Of a stretch of DNA of 64,000 bases, positions 57,850 to 64,000 are shown piece by piece. The stretch comes from Ochotona curzoniae. Lineage: Eukaryota; Chordata; Mammalia; Lagomorpha; Ochotonidae. The translations under genes and the position numbers were made by a program. How positions within the stretch are numbered: the stretch's first letter is position 1; every line of letters starts with the position of its first letter. Location of the stretch: contig NW_024466512.1 of the NCBI RefSeq assembly GCF_017591425.1, forward strand, positions 14,201,001 through 14,265,000. Direction: 5' to 3'. The notes under the pieces are model-generated. The model saw nothing but the letters and a program-made list of their open reading frames with translations, had not been told where the DNA came from and did not search any database.

Positions 57850-59640
57850 AGTGAAAAAATGAATTCTGTAAAAAAACATAGCTAAGTCTACAGGACAGCA
57901 AAGAAAAGAGACCAAACAACTGTGAAAGAGCAGGGTAAGCAACATGAAATAAGATGGCAGAAAAAATTCCAAATGTAAAACTAGTTATTACAGTGAAGAA
58001 CAAAATGATTATCAAATACAAAAAGGAAGAAAAGAAGAGAAGGAATTATATGCTTGCTAGAGACAAAAACCCATAGTGAAATACAGGAACATATGAAGTT
58101 GGAAGCCAGAAAATGCAAAGAGAGGTGCTAGGCAGATACTACTGAATGTTACTGCTGTGTGTTACTAACAGGAAAACAGGCTGCAAGATGAAATACAATA
58201 CTGCATAAAGATAACCACTGTCATTAGCTGACATTGAACATGTCAACTGACCAGGAGTTAACACATGTTAATCATGTATCTTCATATTAAGTAAAGCAAA
58301 ATTTCTAGTGCTCTAAGTTAAGTGGGGGATTTAAATACTGTCACTCAGTAACTGATAGATCAAGTATACAAAATAAGAAAAAGTGGGGAAGATTTGAACT
58401 TATGCTACTAAAAAGATTGATCTGATGGGCGCATGGAATATAATCCAGATAATCAGAGAATACAGTGTAGTCATGAGCACACAGGGCAGATTTATAAATA
58501 CTGATGACAAATTCTACAAATTGGATACATAAACCTTGTTGTCCCAAACTCAATAGAATTTGCTTATAAATAGTGCCACTGCAAAGAAATAAAATAAAGC
58601 AACATATACTTGGAAACTTAAAAACAAACAAATAAAACATCAAGCCCTGAAAAGATGTGTGAGGACAGAGCAGTGTTTGTTTGGAAACAAACAAACAATG
58701 ACACCATGACACCGAACCCATTTCCCGGGCTCAGGGAGGAGTTCCCAGACAATGTGCTGACTTCAGAGGGGGAAAAAATATTCAACACTCAGATGAAAAT
58801 GTTCAGTTCTAGAAATTACAACAACCAAAGGAACTCCAAAAAGTTAAGAGACAACAGCCAATAACTCCATAAACTAAAAAATACCTGGAGCTAATGGACC
58901 AATGTTTACTTATTTTATTTTCAAGTTTCTGATTTGAGAGTTGAGATTTCTGTCTTTCTGACTTTTCTTCTCTCTAGCAATTACGTTGATTTTTTAGACA
59001 TTTAAAAGTGTCTCTAAAAGTCTAAGATGAGTGGAAGAAGAGATGCAGATAAAAAAGCTTATAAACCAGTGATTTTAAAAAATGATGGTAACTGAATGAT
59101 TTTTATACAATATCTTTTAGAAATTAAATGGACTGAGTAAAATACTTAGAAAAATATCTTACTGAATCAGTAATGAGTCCTTTTTTTCCCAAAGGAAATA
59201 CACCCATATTTCTATGAGGATGAATTCTACAAAACATTTCAAAGATAACTATATCCATTTTACATAAATCCATCCAAAGAATAGTCAGGAGAGCTTCATC
59301 TTTTTCTGCTGAGGTTCATATGACTTCAATAGCAAAATCAGATATAGTACAAAAAAGAAATATTATGGATTAATCTCACTCATTAATTTGCACGAAGTAT
59401 TCTAAGAAAAATGTTAGCATCCTAAATCCAGTACTGCATTTAAAAAGATAATATCTGTGAGACATTATGGACTAGATCCTAGAAATACAACGTTATTTTA
59501 ACTGTAGAAAAGCTTTTAATGTGCAAATCACTAGATTAATAGCATGCAGGAGAAAACTAATATATTCACCTGAGTAGCAAAATCATTTGGTAAACTGAGC
59601 ATCTATTCAGGGTAAAGGTGTTTAGGGAGTATGAGGCTTA
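57850..59640 (+). pseudogene. Decayed L1 ORF2 (endonuclease to RT)
   Basis: Plus-strand fossil of an old L1 ORF2. The endonuclease part is suggested by 'tatatgcttgctagagacaa' and 'gtatacaaaataagaaaaag' to 'tttgaacttatgctactaaa'. The RT part is clearer: 'gaattctacaaaacatttca' (59222), 'ggattaatctcactcattaa', 'aaaaatgttagcatcctaaa', 'tccagtactgcatttaaaaa' and 'gtagaaaagcttttaatgtg'. These match GAATTCTACCAAACATTTAA, AATATCCCTGATGAACAT, AAAATATTAGCAAACCGAATCCAGCAATACATCAAAA and AGAAAAAGCATTTGATAAA. No long frame survives; the antisense 126-codon frame at 58341-58721 is a by-product. Confidence 0.65.
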
Positions 59641-59652
59641 AAAAAATCAACA

Positions 59653-59872
59653 CGGGCATTTGACATAGCCTTGAAGAAGCCCGTGGGACATCTGCATCCC
59701 GTATCGGAGTACTTAGGTTCAGTTCCTATGCCCACTCTTGATTTCAGCTTCCTACTAGTGTGCTAGTAAAGAGGAAATAGGGATGGCTCGAGTGGACAGG
59801 TGCCTGTCCCCATGTGGCTCCTGGATTCAAGCTGTACCAGCCCTGACTGTTGTAGGCATTTGGGTATATTTG
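59653..59872 (+). mobile_element. Old C-SINE, 3' truncated
   Basis: 'gggcatttgacatagccttg', 'catctgcatcccgtatcgga', 'gtacttaggttcagttccta', 'atttcagcttcctactagtg' and 'ccagccctgactgttgtagg' match the older C-SINE subtype. Confidence 0.75.
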
Positions 59873-60451
59873 TTTCCTCTACATTGTGAACACAAAGTTT
59901 TAAAACATGAAATACAGAAAGCAAAAATTTAGTCTCATAAATGCTATCCGGTAAAAAGCTGCTGTAAGCATCACATTTATTGGTAAAATTTAATGAAGCT
60001 TTCCCTTGCAAAACATAAAAAGATGATAGTTGTTTTCCATGGTTCTGCTTAAAATATTACTGCAGATTCTGATAAATACGAAAAAGACAAACATACTCTC
60101 TGGTGATTACACGGCTATTTATTTTATTATTAAGACCTAAACTGTGTATATACTCTTTTTTGCTATAAAATATTTCTAACATCAAAAAAATAGTTACCTT
60201 CTGAGGAAAGACAAGAGTGGATAGAGATAGGAAAGAAAAATTAATGGTAAAAAGAGATATATCTCACAAATCCTACAGTCTAGTATTCATATTGGTGAGC
60301 CATATATGCACCTGCAATATTACATGCCAGGTGCCACAATTATTCATGAAGAATAAGTAACAATCCTGACACCTAGCAGCCTCTTAAGTATTGCAAAAAT
60401 GTTTTCCTGGGGAGAGTGGTTCTGAAGCCGAGACTTGGAAGACAATGCTTT
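59873..60451. other. AT-rich sequence, no gene seen
   Basis: Nothing recognised. Confidence 0.4.
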
Positions 60452-60720
60452 TGTCCATTTATGCTCTTATAGCAATATGTCAGAGACAAGGTTATTTATA
60501 AATGGTGGAAATGTATTTGCTCATAAACCTGGTACCTGGGAATTCTGAGATCAAAGCAGCCACATGCAGGGTCTGGTAAAGGCTCGCAGTCGGCCCCACG
60601 GATGGCACCTTCTGGCCGTGTCTCCACAGGGCAGAAGAGCAAATGTGCAAAAGGGTCAATGTTGGGAGAGGAGATGGGAGGACAGAAAAGAGAATAGACC
60701 AAGTAGCTACATATTGGAGA
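60452..60720 (-). mobile_element. MaLR LTR relic (MST/THE1-like)
   Basis: 'tgctcttatagcaatatgtc', 'agacaaggttatttataaat', 'gggaattctgagatcaaagc', 'gggtctggtaaaggctcgca', 'cggatggcaccttctggccg' and 'tgtctccacagggcagaaga' follow the reverse of the MST-like LTR (GCTATAACA..., GACTGGGTAATTTATAAA, TCCAAGATCAAGG, TGTCTGGTGAGGGC, ATGGCACCTTCTCACTGTGTCC). Confidence 0.65.
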
Positions 60721-62428
60721 AGAACAAGTTAGGGATGGAGTGTATGGTTGGATACAGAAAAGTGTAGTAAAATGATTGTTATAAAAGCCTTGTAGAAACC
60801 AGGAAAAAAATCCTTATGATTCCAGTGAAACCTTCCCAACACAGAACCATATTTTATTGCTCACATTGTAATTATAACTTTATAAAATATGTATGCTTGT
60901 AGACAGTGCAGGAAAGCAATACACCCAAAAGAACATTGTGTTAGGATGGTTGGATTTGATTTTCTCTCTTTTTTAAAAATGTTGTTAAATATATCCTTAT
61001 TTAAAATTTTTTTTTAAAAAATAAAGGGACAGTATCAGAACTTATACCAGCAAAGGAATGAATCTCCAGTGCCTAGAACAAAAGCAAGTATTAAATGACT
61101 ATTGTGTAAAAGATGAACAGGGTTCTGAGGTGTTGCAAACTGTTGTTGATCCTGTCGGATGGCAAGGCAGCCGTCGGTCACACAGCAAATGTGAACTTGC
61201 TGCCTAGTTCTCCATGGAGCACTCTCGGGGTGGAATTTAACCAGATCTACCAACAAGAGAAGGCACCCTATGGGCCAAAACAGGGAATAAAGAGTTGACA
61301 GAAAATTTGTTTTTGGGAGGAGATATAAAAGGGTATTTGCGTGAACTTTTTATGTAAACTTTTTAATATTCTGAAATAAATACAACATTTTTACATAAAA
61401 TGTTTTCATATGAAGAACAAAAACTATGATTTTTGCTAGATTTACTATTTTCTACCTACAGTCATAATTATCATGCATGTATATTCTGTATTTTCTATTC
61501 AACATTATTTCACTTCAGTCCATATTTTAAACCCAAATGCTCTAATAATAAGATACAGAGTATTCCACAATATTGATTACACAATAATTTACTCAGCCAT
61601 TAGCCCTTTTCTGTGCCTAGTTTTTGTTTTTGTTTTGAGTTTTCATTGTCTTGAAGGCAACTTTAGAACCAGGTTAAACCATAAAGATCTCTGCAGTGAC
61701 AATTTCTATTTTAATAGCTGAAAAATTCTGTATCGATAAGCCATGTCTTCTCCCCCACCTCCAGTTGTATTTTAATTTATTAGAGAGCAAGTTGTAACTT
61801 TCATGTTATTGATGTGTATTGCTTTGTTCCTGATGACCATTTAAACTTTTTTTTAGATCCCAACTGGATGTCATTGCTCTGTGATGTATCATTTTGTGTT
61901 GTCTATGGCTTCCAGATCTGTTATGTCATTCTGTAATGAAGAATGAGACTTGAGTCATAGGAGAGCAGAAGTATCTTAGTGTGGTAACTAGCAGTGGACT
62001 CATTGCTGTGTTTTGGACAATGGAGCACTCTGTTATACGGAATTGCCATGAGTGGTTGTCTAAACACATAATGTTGGCGAAGTACACTGATAAGAACTGT
62101 GTGTTGGAGAGACCAATGATTTTAAACTAAAAGAAGCTAAGTTCTTTATGCGTATGGTTTATGGTTATGTGATGCTGGATCTATGACTCAGGAAAATGTA
62201 CCAGATCATAAAATGATGAGTCTTTATTTATTAAGATAATTACATTTTGTTAGCCTTTAATATATTCAAAAACAGAGCCAACTACATACTTGAAGCATTT
62301 TCTCTTTGAATTTAGAAGTTTACTCTTAAGGTTGTCTTTTTTTTTTTTTTTTTTGTCAATCATCCATGGCTTCTATAATTAAGTTGACTGGCTACTCTCC
62401 AGTACGTCACGTCACTTTCGGAATTTAG
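60721..62428. other. Unique AT-rich sequence with one L1-like patch
   Basis: 61550-61615 ('cagagtattccacaatattg', 'tttactcagccattagccct') resembles reverse-oriented old L1/3'UTR text, low confidence. A T18 run lies at 62337-62354. No gene recognised. Confidence 0.35.
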
Positions 62429-62685
62429 ACAGCAAGCATTTGGCTGTGTGGTTAAGATACCTGCTTTCCATTTGGAGTTCTTGGGTTCAAGCCTTAATTC
62501 AAATCCTGATTAGTTTGTTGCTAGTGCAGAACGAGGAAATGAGAATGCCATGTCTGAACTAAGTGGTTTCCTGGTGGGAAAAGGACCCTGGGTACTCACC
62601 TCCCAGCTCTAGCCGCAGATCAGCCAAGGCCGTTGCCAGCACTTGGATAGTAAATACACTCTGTGTATTTGAGTGTCTGTCTTCT
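62429..62685 (+). mobile_element. Old C-SINE family member
   Basis: 'agcaagcatttggctgtgtg', 'gttaagatacctgctttcca', 'gttcttgggttcaagcctta', 'gagaatgccatgtctgaact' and 'gcagatcagccaaggccgtt' match the older C-SINE subtype seen at 42586 and 59653. The pyrimidine-rich stretch to about 62750 may be its expanded 3' end. Confidence 0.7.
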
Positions 62686-62844
62686 CTTTCTCCTTCACCT
62701 CCCCCTTCTGTCCCACTCCCACCCCCCAACCCCTCATTCCACCCCCATGCCCTGTGCATGTATATGAGTTCATGTGTCTGTTGAAACAGATTCAAAGTAA
62801 AAATCTTAAACATTGGGATTTTTTCAGTGGTTCATTCTCTTCCC

Positions 62845-63008
62845 GTTTTGTTCCCACTCATCCCAAGACTGTTTGGTACTTATCACCCTACTTAAATCTC
62901 TCAGAATCAAGGTCAAGCAGTTTCGCATTTTGTTCCCACTCGTCCCAAGTATATTTTATACCTATCTCCCTACTTAAATATCTCAGAATCAAGGTCAACC
63001 AGTTTCTA
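62845..63008 (+). repeat. 82-bp tandem duplication
   Basis: The unit 62845-62926 is followed directly by 62927-63008 at a constant offset of 82 bp. Shared blocks: 'ttttgttcccactc', 'tcccaag', 'cctacttaaat', 'tctcagaatcaaggtcaa' and 'cagttt'. The copies differ at several positions, mostly in the middle, so the duplication is not new. Confidence 0.9.
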
Positions 63009-63689
63009 GCTATCGAGTCCCTAACTTCATCTTAGACTTCTCAGTAACTCCTTGCAAGGTCAATCCTCCCCTCTTCAAAAAACTGCTGTTTCCTAGGGTT
63101 CAGGCTATCACTTTTACTATGTTGTTTCCATTTTTTTTCAATTTCTGTGGTACTTTAGAGGGATTGTATGTTTTTCTGATTTTATTTTACTTTGTTATTT
63201 TTTTTTACACTAGATAGCTACAGTTCTTCATTTTCTTATGATAGCAGCTTTCTGTTTATTGTATATGTCTTCAATTTTTTCCAGTCTACCTCCAAGTGAC
63301 ATTGCAGCATTTCACATATAAGCACCTTACAAATACTTTCCTTCAATTCTCCCTTGCTTCCACTGAAATATTACTCTCCATTTCACTTCTAATATATTAT
63401 AAATCCCATACACATTGTTTGTCTTTTTTTAAAAATAGCTAAGGCACAGTCTACATTTCTGTAATGTATAAACAGGTCTAATGGTTTAAATTTAAATTCT
63501 TCAATTCCGTTTCCTACCTACATTCATGTGCCTTCTTTGGGTTTGAATAAATGTGAATAAAGCACCACAATATTATTATATAGAGTCTTTTCATGAATTT
63601 GTAATCCTCTGAGCCCAGCCTCTTCATACCTAAGCCAGAGAGTCCTCAGCCACTGTGAACCACTAAGCTTTTTTCTGTTTCCTGATTCG
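63009..63689. other. AT-rich sequence, no gene seen
   Basis: T-rich and A-rich tracts. Possibly old L1 but not anchored. Confidence 0.35.
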
Positions 63690-63800
63690 TCTTTTCCAGC
63701 ATGTCACTTAGTTGGCATCATATGTTGTGTAGTCTTTCCAGACTGCCTTCTTTCACTTAGTTATTCATTCAGATCATTTTAGTAGGTATAGACCCATTCA
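63690..63800 (-). repeat. Possible old L1 3' fragment
   Basis: 'gtcacttagttggcatcata', 'tgttgtgtagtctttccaga' and 'ctgccttctttcacttagtt' resemble reverse L1 text (AGTGGAATCATACAGTATTTGTCTTTTTGTGTCTGGCTTATTTCACTTAGCAT). Confidence 0.5.
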
Positions 63801-64000
63801 CATGCTTTATTAATTCTTGCACCACAATTGGTAGGATGTGTAGGATATCAAATGTGTGAGCTTGATGTTGTTCATAATATTCCTTAGCATCCATAATCTG
63901 CAGTGACATCCTTATTCTGACAGTACGGATTTGTGTCCCCTCCCATTTTCCTAAGGGCAACCTGGCTCAGATTTATTTTCATTTCAGATTTTATATTTTT
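63801..64000. other. Unique sequence to window end
   Basis: Nothing recognised. Confidence 0.4.

Noticed and set aside
58341..58721. 126-codon minus-strand hydrophobic frame
   Set aside because: Antisense to a decayed L1 ORF2; A-rich sense strands give Phe/Leu/Ile-rich antisense frames.
62845..63008. CRISPR-like or satellite array
   Set aside because: Only two adjacent units with no unique spacers, in a mammalian context.
1..64000. Bacterial operons, ribosome binding sites, riboswitches or plasmid features
   Set aside because: Base composition and repeat content are clearly those of a mammalian nuclear genome.

Overview
The window looks like intergenic (or deep intronic) nuclear DNA from a lagomorph. 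It is AT-rich, has no supportable protein-coding gene or exon, and is dotted with ancient mammalian repeats (L2, MIR, MLT1/MaLR LTRs, Tigger-like DNA transposons, old L1). The diagnostic elements are about twenty copies of a tRNA-derived SINE of the lagomorph C-SINE type. Its marks are a tRNA-like head with a B-box-like core, a GGGATCCCATATGGGCGCC-type block, a 'CTGGGAAAGCAG' block and an AATAAA-rich tail. The youngest copy (1317-1647) has the 'TCCTCGCCTTGCACACCCGG' head that I recall from pika (Ochotona) rather than rabbit copies. I favour pika, from memory and not proven. A lagomorph-type L1 (5'UTR, partial ORF1, separate 3'UTR pieces) agrees with this.

Layout. 0-14 kb: L2/MIR/MaLR background with C-SINEs of several ages, including one recent insertion flanked by a perfect 16-bp target-site duplication, and an AT microsatellite containing a near-perfect hairpin. 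14-20.6 kb: AT-rich sequence, a compound microsatellite and a decayed plus-strand L1 ORF2 that still shows the FADD reverse-transcriptase signature. 20.6-26.4 kb: mostly unique sequence, then an L1 3' end in minus orientation, a MaLR LTR, a MIR and a C-SINE. 26.5-30.2 kb: the longest stretch without a recognised repeat. 30-48 kb: scattered C-SINEs, a MIR, a second Tigger-like relic, a dispersed 94-bp direct duplication, a probable solitary LTR, an L1 3' end running into a tetranucleotide microsatellite, and an MLT1 LTR. 48.7-54.1 kb: a dense nest with an old minus-strand L1 interrupted by a plus-strand L1 3' end, a minus-strand lagomorph L1 5'UTR plus frameshifted ORF1, and one SINE inserted inside another. 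54-64 kb: L2, a long (AC)n tract, a decayed plus-strand L1 ORF2, more C-SINEs, a MaLR LTR and an 82-bp tandem duplication.

No genes act together here. The only recognisable protein is a broken L1 ORF1p. All other open frames are short, overlap repeats or each other, and lack recognisable domains. I found no convincing evidence of a new biological system. The most informative signals concern retroelement history: nested insertions, a fresh target-site duplication, L1 rearrangement and local duplications. Repeat names rest on remembered consensus sequences, and boundaries are usually good to about 10-30 bp.
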